50,832 nt of DNA from positions 1 through 50,832 of the forward strand of contig JAHLFB010000022.1 in assembly GCA_018884025.1 (NCBI GenBank), in the 5' to 3' direction. Source of the DNA: Candidatus Phocaeicola faecipullorum. Lineage in GTDB: Bacteria > Bacteroidota > Bacteroidia > Bacteroidales > Bacteroidaceae. A program made the position numbers and the translations under genes. Positions 42,494-50,832 of the stretch are shown here, piece after piece. A model generated the notes under the pieces. The model saw only the letters and a list, made by a program, of their open reading frames with translations. It was not told the DNA's origin and ran no database searches. How positions within the stretch are numbered: the stretch's first letter is position 1; each line of letters opens with the position of its first letter.

Positions 42494-44020
42494 TTACTTC
42501 AGGACTTCAATCGCTTTTTCTATACGTCTGATAGTTTCTTCCTTACCAAGAAGTTCAGTGATATCAAACATGTGTGGTCCCTTACATTCTCCTACAACAG
42601 CAAGGCGGAAGGCATTCATCACATTACCCATATGATATTGTTTTTCTGTAATCCAGCCTATGACAATATCCTCAGATGGTTTTGAGCTGAAATCTTCAAT
42701 ACCACGAAGAACCTCTATCAGTTCTTTCATTATTGCAGGAGTATCTTCTTTCCAACGTTTCTTTATATCTTTTTCAGCATATGAAGTTGGAGCCACGAAG
42801 AAGAAGCGAGCCTGTTCCCATAACTCTTTTACAAAGTTTACACGACTTTTTACAAGAGAAACCACAGAAGTAATATAAGCATCACTATAGTCTGCTACAT
42901 TTACACCATTAGCCGCCAATACAGGTTTGAACAGTTCTGCTATTTCTGCATCATCTTTCTTCAAGATATATTCATGATTGAACCAGCGTGCCTTTTCGTA
43001 ATCAAATTTTGCTCCGGCCTTGCTACAACGGTGAAGATCGAAGAGTTTTACCAGTTCGTCAAGCGACATGATTTCCTGGTCGTTACCCGGATTCCAGCCC
43101 AAAAGAGCAAGGAAGTTGATAACAGCTTCAGGAAGATATCCTGATTCGCGATAGCCTGATGACACTTCGCCAGTCTTAGGGTCATGCCATTCAAGAGGGA
43201 ATACAGGGAAACCAAGACGATCGCCATCACGTTTACTCAACTTACCATTTCCGTCCGGTTTAAGCAACAGAGGAAGATGTGCAAATTCAGGCATTGTGTC
43301 AGCCCAGCCAAAAGCACGATACAGAAGCACATGCAGCGGAGCTGAAGGCAACCATTCTTCACCACGTATTACATGTGTGACTTCCATCAAATGGTCGTCA
43401 ACAATATTTGCCAGATGATATGTAGGAAGTTCATCGGCAGACTTATATAATACTTTATCATCAAGAATAGATGAGTTTATCACCACATCACCACGGATAA
43501 TATCATTTACGTGTACATCCTCATTAGGCTCTATCTTGAAACGCACAACATACTGTTTACCTTCCGCTATCAGAGCATCAACTTCTTCCTTGCTCATTGA
43601 CAAAGAATTACGCATTGAAAGGCGTGTAGAAGCGTCATATTGGAAGTTAGGTATTTCCTTTCTCTTGGCATCCAGTTCTTCCGGAGTATCAAAAGCGATA
43701 TATGCCTTACCAATGTCAAGCAAAACCTGAACATATTTCTTGTAAATATCACGACGTTCAGACTGACGGTATGGCCCGTAATTGCCACCAAAACTTACAC
43801 CTTCGTCAAAATTGATACCTAACCATTTAAATGATTCTATGATATAGTCTTCCGCACCAGGTACGAAACGATTTGAATCAGTATCCTCTATACGGAAAAT
43901 AAGATCTCCGCCATGCTGACGGGCAAAAAGATAATTATACAAGGCAGTACGTACACCACCTATATGCAACGCACCAGTAGGACTAGGTGCAAAACGAACT
44001 CTTACTTTTCTTTCTGACAT
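42494..44020 (-). CDS. gltX: glutamate--tRNA ligase
   Basis: 508 residues from ATG 44020 (a longer frame starts with TTG 44032 and adds four residues). Class I synthetase: [14 protein letters not shown] gives the HIGH motif as HIGG (19-22), LSKRDGDR is the KMSKS loop, and RIEDTDSNR and [10 protein letters not shown] follow the GluRS pattern. Charges tRNA-Glu. It shares a gap with the divergent pgpH gene. The TupA-like gene follows 17 bp after its stop. Confidence 0.97.
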   Translation of the reverse strand: MSERKVRVRFAPSPTGALHIGGVRTALYNYLFARQHGGDLIFRIEDTDSNRFVPGAEDYIIESFKWLGINFDEGVSFGGNYGPYRQSERRDIYKKYVQVLLDIGKAYIAFDTPEELDAKRKEIPNFQYDASTRLSMRNSLSMSKEEVDALIAEGKQYVVRFKIEPNEDVHVNDIIRGDVVINSSILDDKVLYKSADELPTYHLANIVDDHLMEVTHVIRGEEWLPSAPLHVLLYRAFGWADTMPEFAHLPLLLKPDGNGKLSKRDGDRLGFPVFPLEWHDPKTGEVSSGYRESGYLPEAVINFLALLGWNPGNDQEIMSLDELVKLFDLHRCSKAGAKFDYEKARWFNHEYILKKDDAEIAELFKPVLAANGVNVADYSDAYITSVVSLVKSRVNFVKELWEQARFFFVAPTSYAEKDIKKRWKEDTPAIMKELIEVLRGIEDFSSKPSEDIVIGWITEKQYHMGNVMNAFRLAVVGECKGPHMFDITELLGKEETIRRIEKAIEVLK

Positions 44021-44046
44021 ATTGATTTTCAACTAAAAATGTTATG

Positions 44047-44054
44047 CAAAAGTA
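44047..44054 (-). promoter_or_regulatory. -7 box of gltX (TACTTTTG)
   Basis: TACTTTTG on the minus strand matches TAnnTTTG. No -33 TTTG is visible at 19-20 bp. The predicted start near 44040 leaves a 20-nt leader. Confidence 0.5.
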
Positions 44055-44105
44055 ATCTAAATTTCCCGTTTTTTGCTTATTTTGCACCCAAAATATACTT
44101 TGATT

Positions 44106-46163
44106 ATGAAAACTTTCCGTAATGACAATAATTTTTCATACAAACAACTACTATACAAATGTGCTATTTTTATAGTAACAGTATCAATCATCGTTTATTT
44201 CATGCCTAAAGAGGGCAAATTCAATTATCAGTTTGAACTTAACAAACCATGGAAATACGGTTTGTTACAGGCTTCATTCGACTTCCCAATATACAAAGGC
44301 GAAGAACAGGTAAAAGCAGAGCAAGACAGTATTCTTGAATTCTATACTCCATATTACCAACTGAACAGCGAGACAGCGCAGGAAATGATTGACCAGCTAA
44401 GAAAAGACTATAACGAGAAATCGCTTATAATAAAAGATTACGCCAACTATCGCAGGTATATAGAAAACACGCTGGGAAAAATATATGAGACTGGCGTTAT
44501 TTCTCCTACCGATCTTGAACAGCTCAAACAAGATAAAGTTTCTACAATTCAGGCGATAACGCAAAACACAGCCGTACAAAGAAGCGTAAACGAGTTGTAC
44601 ACTATCAAAGAAGCATATGAGAAACTAATAAACTCCGATACTGTACATTATAACAGGCTTCTTCTTCAACAGTGTAACCTGAACAATTACATTACCCCTA
44701 ACCTCACATATGATTCCGAAAAATCCATGACAGCCAGACAGGAGCTACTGTCAAATATATCATGGGCAACCGGTTTCGTAATGAACGGACAAAAAATAAT
44801 AGACCGCGGTGAAATAATAGACCAGAAAAAATTCGACATTCTTAAATCAATGCAGAAAGAATGGAACAGCCGCAGCGAAACTGCAGCCGAAAAGCGTCTG
44901 ACACTTTTCGGACAAATACTTTATGTTTCAATAATGATTGCCTTGTTCATGGTATATCTGGAAATATTCAGACGCGACTTTTATAAAGTAAAAGGGAAAC
45001 TATACCTGCTATTCAGCATCATTACCGTGTTTCCGGTAATAGCATTTCTGATGGTAGAACATGCATTCCTAAGTGTTTACATAGTACCGTTCGCCATGAT
45101 TCCTATGCTCATAAAGATATTCCTCGACTCGCGCACAGCTTTTATGGCTCATATAATTACGATACTTATTACATCTATCGCCCTAAGAACCCCTCATGAG
45201 TTCATTCTTCTGCAGGCTGTGGCAGGTATGGCAGCAATATATAGTCTGAGAGAGTTGTCGCAACGTTCTCAGCTGCTGAACAGTGCTTTTATAGTAACTG
45301 TCACATACTCACTGCTTTATTTAGCACTAGACCTCGTACACGTAAGCGAAATTGCACAGCTGAGTACTTATGTATATATGAATTTCGTAATAAACGGACT
45401 GCTTCTGCTGTTCACATACCCTCTGCTGTTTATCCTGGAGAAAACTTTCGGTTTCACATCGAATGTAACTCTTGTGGAACTGTCGAACATCAATACCAAA
45501 CTGATGAGAGAGATGTCTGAGACTGCACCGGGTACTTTCCAGCATTCATTACAATTAGCAAATCTGACAGCCGCCGCAGCCAACCGTATCGGCGCAAACA
45601 GTCAGTTGGTGCGTACCGGAGCCATGTATCACGATATAGGCAAGATGCTGAACCCGGCATTCTTCACAGAAAACCAATCCGGCGTAAATCCACACGACCA
45701 GCTCAACTATAAGCAGAGTGCGCAGATTGTAATAAGCCATATAACTGACGGTCTTAAACTGGCCGACAAACATAATCTGCCGACTGTTATAAAAGAATTT
45801 ATCAGCACACACCACGGCAACGGTCTGACAAAATATTTCTACATATCATATCAGAACGAACACCCGGACGAAGAAGTTGACAAGACAGCATTCCAATATC
45901 CGGGACCGAATCCGTTTACAAAAGAACAGGCTATACTTATGATGGCCGACTCTGTGGAAGCCGCCTCACGAAGTCTTCCTGAATATACAGAAGAAAGCAT
46001 CTCTGCTTTAGTAGAAAAAATAATAGACTCACAGGTTCAGGAAGGCTATTTTAAGGAGTGTCCTATTACATTCAAGGATATTGCAGTCGTGAAAAGCGTA
46101 TTCAAGGAAAAACTGAAAACAATGTATCATACACGTATCAGCTATCCTGAATTAAAGAAATAA
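44106..46163 (+). CDS. pgpH: 7TM-HD phosphodiesterase, PgpH family
   Basis: A 685-residue membrane protein. TM1 (about 16-32), an extracytoplasmic 7TMR-HDED domain (to about 265), seven TM helices (270-450) and a cytosolic HD domain: FQHSLQLA (His480), AMYHDIGKM (His509-Asp510), ISTHHGNG and MADSVEAASR. PgpH homologues degrade c-di-AMP. I use ATG 44106. An in-frame TTG at 44073 would add 11 unlikely residues. Cyclic-dinucleotide specificity is from the family. Confidence 0.93.
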   Translation: MKTFRNDNNFSYKQLLYKCAIFIVTVSIIVYFMPKEGKFNYQFELNKPWKYGLLQASFDFPIYKGEEQVKAEQDSILEFYTPYYQLNSETAQEMIDQLRKDYNEKSLIIKDYANYRRYIENTLGKIYETGVISPTDLEQLKQDKVSTIQAITQNTAVQRSVNELYTIKEAYEKLINSDTVHYNRLLLQQCNLNNYITPNLTYDSEKSMTARQELLSNISWATGFVMNGQKIIDRGEIIDQKKFDILKSMQKEWNSRSETAAEKRLTLFGQILYVSIMIALFMVYLEIFRRDFYKVKGKLYLLFSIITVFPVIAFLMVEHAFLSVYIVPFAMIPMLIKIFLDSRTAFMAHIITILITSIALRTPHEFILLQAVAGMAAIYSLRELSQRSQLLNSAFIVTVTYSLLYLALDLVHVSEIAQLSTYVYMNFVINGLLLLFTYPLLFILEKTFGFTSNVTLVELSNINTKLMREMSETAPGTFQHSLQLANLTAAAANRIGANSQLVRTGAMYHDIGKMLNPAFFTENQSGVNPHDQLNYKQSAQIVISHITDGLKLADKHNLPTVIKEFISTHHGNGLTKYFYISYQNEHPDEEVDKTAFQYPGPNPFTKEQAILMMADSVEAASRSLPEYTEESISALVEKIIDSQVQEGYFKECPITFKDIAVVKSVFKEKLKTMYHTRISYPELKK

Positions 46164-46170
46164 AAACAGC

Positions 46171-46198
46171 AGCTATTCCCATTTATTTGGGAATAGCT
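46171..46198. terminator. terminator overlapping the lyase stop codon
   Basis: AGCTATTCCC pairs exactly with GGGAATAGCT around an 8-nt loop. It ends pgpH, and also contains the last codons and stop (46183-46185) of the convergent lyase gene. Confidence 0.75.
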
Positions 46199-49179
46199 AT
46201 CACTATAGGTGATGCGGCATAAAGGTCTGACTGATAATTATATTTCTTAGCATCACGTATATCCGGCAGTTCAACTGTAACTTTACTACCATTTCCGGCA
46301 TCAGTTATTTCCACATACTCACCTTCTATCTCATACATACCTTTCGTTTTGTACAGATATCTTCCTTCAGACAAACGTTTTGAAATTTCAAACGTGAGTT
46401 TCTGCTTCTTACCATCCGGTGCAGGATTATTTACAGACAATATCCATTCCTTACCGTTATCACGTAACATCACCTGCATTATATCCGACGCTTTCACTTC
46501 TATATCGCCAGCTTTCACTTTTCCCGGATTGAAGAATCCATATTGCCATGTTTTGTCATTATCTGAATATATAGCATGCACATTCCTGCCATCAATATTA
46601 AACTCGATATCTTTCTCCAGTTCTTTTACCTTTGCCGGCATATCCTCCAGACTTACATTGGGTATTTGAACATAGCAATATGAGGCATTCTCAGGATTTA
46701 TACCATGATCTATGGCAATAATAAATCCTGGAACATCATTTGATATGCGTTTGTCTGTTATATTTATTTCCGTTCCGGCCTTTATTCTTAAACCAGTCTT
46801 ACCCACAGGTATTATCACATATCCTTTTTTCCCATGATGCAACCAGCATGTTTTATTTATCTCAGCAGAGAAATCCAGTTTTTCTCCCGGAACTATGGTC
46901 TTAATCTCACCGTTAAGACACAATGCGAGAGGAGTCTTCATGGCTGTTTGCTCTATGAACGTACAAATCTCTTTATTCTCGCCGGAACGTAGCCTTGCTA
47001 TTCCACTACCTATCGACATTATCTTATTTTCTATAAAATGATATGTCTTATAAGCTGTGGCCGAACTATATTTCTCCTTTGTAAGATGATGGTATATACC
47101 CATACCGGCAATACCATCAGACAAGACTCCGGAGACCTTATTAAGCCCCGGTAATGAAGCCTGTGCCCCACCCTTTGCAGGTAATGGTGATGTACGCCAT
47201 TCTTCTGTAAGTCCTGGTAAAGCATGCCAATCGAAATTACACATCACGTTATCAGCATATTCATCTCCATCGACTTTAAGCATCAGAATTCCATATCCCA
47301 TATTCCATGATTTACGAACCTTCCTGTCAAAATCCTCCGCACCTACAGTACGTTCTGACTTCAACTTCAAAGACGCATAAAAAGGTGGTTCATTCTCCCC
47401 CCTACGATGTACAAGGAACTCATTAACCCAATAAGCATCAGTACCTGAATATTCAAAAGTATTGTTTTTAATCTGCTTTCTTACCTCTTTCAGTCTGTCA
47501 GCTCCTTCCAGCCTGGTGGTATGACTTCTGGCTTTCATCAGATTTCTCACAGCATCAAGATAAGTATCGTTAACAAACTTTCTCAAATCGCTTAAAAACG
47601 AACGCCCTGAAACCAGACAATCCATCCTCTGCTTATAGAATAACTTGGGATATACATTCAACAATCTGTCAAGCTGAAACTGATAATGGCTGTCGGATAT
47701 CTTAAAATCGGTATCCTTAAAATAAGCATATCCGGAGTTACAACTTGTCAACCACTCAAATCCATAAGCCACCATAGCAGCGTCAGTGGCGTTGCCTATA
47801 TGATGTGAGACAGTTCCGTCCGGATGAAATCCTGACTGCTTATAACGATGTGACGGTATGTTATATTTTGTCATCCAGTAGCTTACATCTTCTACTACGC
47901 CTTTTGGGCTCCATCCCGGTGAATAACTGAAGTCTTTAAAAGGTATATCGTGATAATAATCGCTATACCAATACTGGACATATGTAAGCGGACGATTATA
48001 ATCAGCCCATATTATAGGCAGAGCCAGCATCGTACGCGAACGATGCCCAAGGTTAGCATCAGCCCATGCACCTGATGAATATATAGTATCTTGTATTTCT
48101 CCCCAACGGCCGTCCGGATCATCAATTCTCCTTCGTTCTTTTACCTCCGAGAAGAATATCTGCAGATAACGGATAAGAGCATTATGAACCTTCATACTCA
48201 AATCATCATTTGCTTTCATACCTTCCAACAAATCCGGCATCATATACAGTACAGGAACAACCAAAGGATCTGTCAGTACCCATTGATGTGTAGGTGTCTG
48301 TATTCCCGCAAGCTTGAATTCCTGCAGCAGTCCAAAGCCATCACCTGTGCAATCTCCTATCGGCTTGTTATTAATTAAAACCTCATTTCCTTCAACAGGT
48401 ACAGATGATGTATATGTCAGTATGGCATTACAGATTGCATTACGCAGTTCTTTCCTTTTTTCAGGAACTCCATTCGGGCCATACACTTTCGATTTGGCAT
48501 AAGAATACCCTAATCCTCCTATCCGGTTCACCACCTTTTCCCAGTCATATTCTATAGTCCCCGTAGGAAGATGAGTGTCATCCGGATTAAAGTTTCCTGA
48601 ATAATCCTGCGGCCTTCCGGAATAACACTTCTCAAGTCCTCTGAATTTCCAGTGATTATTCTTCAAATCGTTTATAATTTCAGCAACCTCTTTATCAGAA
48701 TACTTTGTTCTGCCATAAAGGCGAGTGTTCTTCAGTGTAGTCGGAGTATAGCGTTCATACAACTCCTGCCATAAAGTCTTTTCAACCACTCTGACCTCTA
48801 TATCAAATGTTTCAAGATGTTTTCCATTATCCTCCAGAGCCAATGTTATTTTATAATCGGCAGGATTAGAAGGTGTTCTTTTCCCCTTATCTACCGTAAG
48901 TACACCCATTATCCTGTTGGACAAGTCATATCGTGTATCCACACGGAAAATATTCCCCTCATCCTGTCTGATAATCTTAAAACTATATCCCTTTGGAATA
49001 GGTCTGACAAGTACATCCTTATTTCTTTCCAGGTGTATTCGTCCAGTTACTTCAGTACCTTCAGCACTATTTACAAGTATATCAAAATACCCGGCAAAGA
49101 TTTTCTCTTTTGCAGTCAAATCAGGAGTTGAGATGAATGCCATCACAACCATTACAAAACACTTTAAAAACCTATACAT
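46183..49179 (-). CDS. chondroitinase-family polysaccharide lyase (PL8-like)
   Basis: A 998-residue exported lyase for chondroitin/dermatan-type glycosaminoglycans or a related polymer. Signal peptide about 1-23. N-terminal Lyase_N-like jelly roll to about 130, helical toroid about 135-590, then super-sandwich beta domains to the end. SGFHPDGT (449-456) and SHHIGN (458-463) form the active-site His segment, with Tyr472 a candidate catalytic tyrosine. GRWGEIQDTIYSSGAWAD and WHALPGLTEEWR fit the family. It shares strand and neighbourhood with a sulfatase maturase, but a terminator between them suggests separate transcripts. No sulfatase or SusCD is adjacent. Confidence 0.88.
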   Translation of the reverse strand: MYRFLKCFVMVVMAFISTPDLTAKEKIFAGYFDILVNSAEGTEVTGRIHLERNKDVLVRPIPKGYSFKIIRQDEGNIFRVDTRYDLSNRIMGVLTVDKGKRTPSNPADYKITLALEDNGKHLETFDIEVRVVEKTLWQELYERYTPTTLKNTRLYGRTKYSDKEVAEIINDLKNNHWKFRGLEKCYSGRPQDYSGNFNPDDTHLPTGTIEYDWEKVVNRIGGLGYSYAKSKVYGPNGVPEKRKELRNAICNAILTYTSSVPVEGNEVLINNKPIGDCTGDGFGLLQEFKLAGIQTPTHQWVLTDPLVVPVLYMMPDLLEGMKANDDLSMKVHNALIRYLQIFFSEVKERRRIDDPDGRWGEIQDTIYSSGAWADANLGHRSRTMLALPIIWADYNRPLTYVQYWYSDYYHDIPFKDFSYSPGWSPKGVVEDVSYWMTKYNIPSHRYKQSGFHPDGTVSHHIGNATDAAMVAYGFEWLTSCNSGYAYFKDTDFKISDSHYQFQLDRLLNVYPKLFYKQRMDCLVSGRSFLSDLRKFVNDTYLDAVRNLMKARSHTTRLEGADRLKEVRKQIKNNTFEYSGTDAYWVNEFLVHRRGENEPPFYASLKLKSERTVGAEDFDRKVRKSWNMGYGILMLKVDGDEYADNVMCNFDWHALPGLTEEWRTSPLPAKGGAQASLPGLNKVSGVLSDGIAGMGIYHHLTKEKYSSATAYKTYHFIENKIMSIGSGIARLRSGENKEICTFIEQTAMKTPLALCLNGEIKTIVPGEKLDFSAEINKTCWLHHGKKGYVIIPVGKTGLRIKAGTEINITDKRISNDVPGFIIAIDHGINPENASYCYVQIPNVSLEDMPAKVKELEKDIEFNIDGRNVHAIYSDNDKTWQYGFFNPGKVKAGDIEVKASDIMQVMLRDNGKEWILSVNNPAPDGKKQKLTFEISKRLSEGRYLYKTKGMYEIEGEYVEITDAGNGSKVTVELPDIRDAKKYNYQSDLYAASPIVIAIPK

Positions 49180-49292
49180 AATACGACTTAAATATTGATA
49201 TGCAAATTAAATATATTACACTATCATATTATGTCAAAAACGTTGAATCTTTTATCAATTCCGTATTTTGTTTTGGCCTTCAGATATAAAAA

Positions 49293-49328
49293 AATGTATG
49301 ACAGACAGGGCAGAGTCCATCATACATT
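49293..49328 (-). terminator. terminator of the sulfatase maturase gene
   Basis: AATGTATGA pairs exactly with TCATACATT. On the minus strand it is followed by a run of seven T. The rest of 49180-49292 holds no gene; CAAATTAA at about 49202-49210 could be a poor -7 box for the lyase gene. Confidence 0.75.
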
Positions 49329-49364
49329 AATATTAAAGCAAATAAGTTCTCAAAAAGTTAAATA

Positions 49365-50591
49365 CTAAATTTCTCCCTTGCGTATAGCTTCCATTACATT
49401 GGCAGGGGCACGCTCGGCAAGCAGTTCTTTCTTCATATAATCCATGTAAGGAGCCACATGTTTGAAGAACTGGTAATATCCCTTACACAGATAGTTCAGT
49501 CCCGGCTCTCCAGTAGCTGTCTTCGCAAAGCGGTTCTTAGGACAGTCGCCATTACATGCGAACAGGAACTCACACTCCTTACACTGTGTAGGCAACGATT
49601 TCTGTTTCATAAGTCCGAACTCCTGTTGTCTTTCGCTATACATCATCTCTACCAGAGTTTTCTGATAGATATTACCCAACTTATATTCCGGGAAAACATA
49701 ATGGTCGCACGAATAGACATCACCGTTGAACTCCATCACTCCGGCATGTCCGCATGTCTTAGCCATAGAACATACGCCCGGTTGCTCTCCTACCCAGTTG
49801 GCAAGTGTAGAATCGAATATCTGAATGAAATACTGTCCTACATCGTTCTTTACCCACTCGTCGAAGAGCTTACACAGGAAGTTTCCCCACTGCTCAGGTG
49901 TAACAGAGAAATCTGCAAGTTTATCTCCTTCCTGCATTGGCGATGCCAGATGACGACCGTCGCTATGCTTGAATATTCTCTCTACGATTGGGGCAAACTG
50001 GATATAATGGCAGCCTATGGACTTGAAGAAGTTATAGAACTCCACCGGATAATCGGCATTATAGTCGTTCACAACAGCCATGGCATTCCATTCCACTCCA
50101 TGCTTGTTGAGCAACTCAATACCACGCATAACCTTTACGAATGAAGGCAAACCCTGCTTGTTTCTGCGGTATTCATCATGAAACTCCTGAGGACCATCTA
50201 TAGACACCCCCACAAGCCAATTGTTTTCCTTAAAGAACTGACACCACTCGTCGGTAAGCAATGTACCGTTTGTCTGAATACAATTGTCAATAGTTCTTCC
50301 GCCGGCGTACTGTTTCTGAAGTTCCACAGCCTTCTTATAGAAGCTTAGCGGACGCATCAATGTTTCTCCGCCATGCCATGTGAAAAGCACTTGAGGCATA
50401 GTCTGCGAACCGATATATTCCTTTATGAAGCGCTCAAGGAGTTCATCGCTCATCACATGTTTTGAAGTATCCTTATACAAATTCGATTTTTCAAGGTAAT
50501 AGCAATAATCGCAAGCCAGGTTACATACTGCTCCAACAGGTTTCGTCATCACATACAGCGGCTTGGCAAAAGGTGCAAATGTTTGTTTCAT
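49365..50591 (-). CDS. anaerobic sulfatase-maturating enzyme (radical SAM/SPASM)
   Basis: A 408-residue radical SAM enzyme that oxidises the active-site Ser or Cys of sulfatases to formylglycine without oxygen. Cys23-x3-Cys27-x2-Cys30 (CNLACDYC) binds the SAM cluster. FTWHGGETLMRP, NGTLLTDEW and VSIDGP are the SAM-binding strands. The SPASM region (CSMAKTCGHAGVMEFNGDVY, then CKECEFLFACNGDCPKNRF and YLCKGYYQFF) carries the two auxiliary clusters. It resembles Bacteroides ChuR, needed for chondroitin sulfate and heparin use, which suits the neighbouring lyase. Confidence 0.95.
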   Translation of the reverse strand: MKQTFAPFAKPLYVMTKPVGAVCNLACDYCYYLEKSNLYKDTSKHVMSDELLERFIKEYIGSQTMPQVLFTWHGGETLMRPLSFYKKAVELQKQYAGGRTIDNCIQTNGTLLTDEWCQFFKENNWLVGVSIDGPQEFHDEYRRNKQGLPSFVKVMRGIELLNKHGVEWNAMAVVNDYNADYPVEFYNFFKSIGCHYIQFAPIVERIFKHSDGRHLASPMQEGDKLADFSVTPEQWGNFLCKLFDEWVKNDVGQYFIQIFDSTLANWVGEQPGVCSMAKTCGHAGVMEFNGDVYSCDHYVFPEYKLGNIYQKTLVEMMYSERQQEFGLMKQKSLPTQCKECEFLFACNGDCPKNRFAKTATGEPGLNYLCKGYYQFFKHVAPYMDYMKKELLAERAPANVMEAIRKGEI

Positions 50592-50623
50592 GGTGTATTA
50601 TATTATTTTTATCTTTACTCCTA

Positions 50624-50655
50624 CAAAGAAACGGAAATATGAAGTTTCATGCAAA
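50624..50655 (-). promoter_or_regulatory. promoter of the sulfatase maturase gene
   Basis: On the minus strand TTTG (50655-50652), a 20-bp spacer and TTTCTTTG (50631-50624, one mismatch to TAnnTTTG). It lies between the gene and the group II intron end, so the intron has not split promoter from gene. Confidence 0.55.
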
Positions 50656-50726
50656 TAATATTTCTATATTTTATTATGTTAGAAACTACATCAAGCCCTA
50701 TTGGAAAATCTTTTTTATATAATGTT

Positions 50727-50832
50727 ATGTAGGTCGGCGGCATTGCTGCCGCTTTCCCCATTAAGAACTGTACGTGCGACTTTCACCGCATACAGCTCAG
50801 ATAATTCTAAATTTAATTCTCATAAAATTAAA
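50727..50832 (-). mobile_element. 3' end of a group II intron (domains V and VI), running off the right edge
   Basis: On the minus strand 50798-50765 is a 34-nt domain V. It starts GAGCTGTATGCG, with the catalytic AGC triad near the 5' end, has a GAAA tetraloop in a GGTGAAAGTC context, and a two-base CG bulge before TACAGTTC. Domain VI follows: GCGGCA (50752-50747) pairs with TGCCGC (50742-50737), with a candidate branch A at 50734. The intron end is at about 50727-50729 (terminal AT or AC). Domain IV and any reverse-transcriptase gene lie outside the window. Confidence 0.85.

Noticed and set aside
44073-44105. TTG start for the 7TM-HD gene
   Set aside because: The added residues are not family-like. 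ATG 44106 gives the usual N-terminus before the first membrane helix.

Overview
The window looks like a chromosomal segment of an anaerobic gut-type Bacteroidales, probably Bacteroidaceae (Bacteroides/Phocaeicola-like). The evidence is a SusC/SusD pair, secreted GH2 and chondroitinase-type enzymes with an anaerobic sulfatase maturase, a class A2-type beta-lactamase, AT-rich intergenic DNA, and many matches to the Bacteroidetes promoter (TTTG/TTG, 19-20 bp spacer, TAnnTTTG). Species cannot be fixed from sequence reading alone.

Layout. 0-4 kb: an Rpn/PD-(D/E)XK nuclease gene behind an array of four 22-bp palindromes, a small secreted protein, and a Fic protein whose promoter sits in a perfect inverted repeat. 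It is followed by two arrays of 11-bp phased repeats. 3.9-12.4 kb, minus strand: beta-galactosidase, then an envelope operon (GH3-fold protein, Ig-like lipoprotein, DUF3108 protein, lytic transglycosylase). 12.6-18.5 kb: pfkA and an orphan SusC/SusD pair. 18.5-24.7 kb: a LytS/LytTR two-component system divergent from an RND efflux pair, with a LytTR-type operator between them. 24.8-26.1 kb: mannose-1-phosphate guanylyltransferase and tRNA-Leu(CAA).

26.1-29.6 kb: a block flanked by a 15-bp direct repeat. It holds a frameshifted DUF4405 membrane gene, a Crp/Fnr gene broken by an in-frame stop, and an HxlR regulator divergent from an NTF2/flavodoxin/flavodoxin operon, with a clear palindromic operator. 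29.7-32.3 kb: EFR1 flavodoxin-ferredoxin, EamA transporter and beta-lactamase in one operon. 32.4-35.6 kb: rpsO, a PAP2 phosphatase, typA. 35.7-42.5 kb: a surface-glycan cluster with three Stealth phosphotransferases (two a tandem duplication), a UDP-sugar epimerase, a GT92-like transferase, an LpxL-like acyltransferase and a TupA-like ATP-grasp protein. 42.5-50.6 kb: gltX, pgpH, a chondroitinase-family lyase and a sulfatase maturase. At the right edge, the catalytic domain V and domain VI of a group II intron (minus strand) enter the window.

The most novel-looking signals are the three helically phased repeat arrays (22-bp palindromes at 463-548; 11-bp repeats at 3615-3701 and 3775-3823), the LytTR operator between the sensor system and the efflux pump, the decaying redox block beside tRNA-Leu, the Stealth-rich glycan locus, and the group II intron 3' end. 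Four apparent TTG-started reading frames (634, 33773, 44032, 44073) have better downstream ATG starts. In the first two the TTG lies inside a promoter -7 box.
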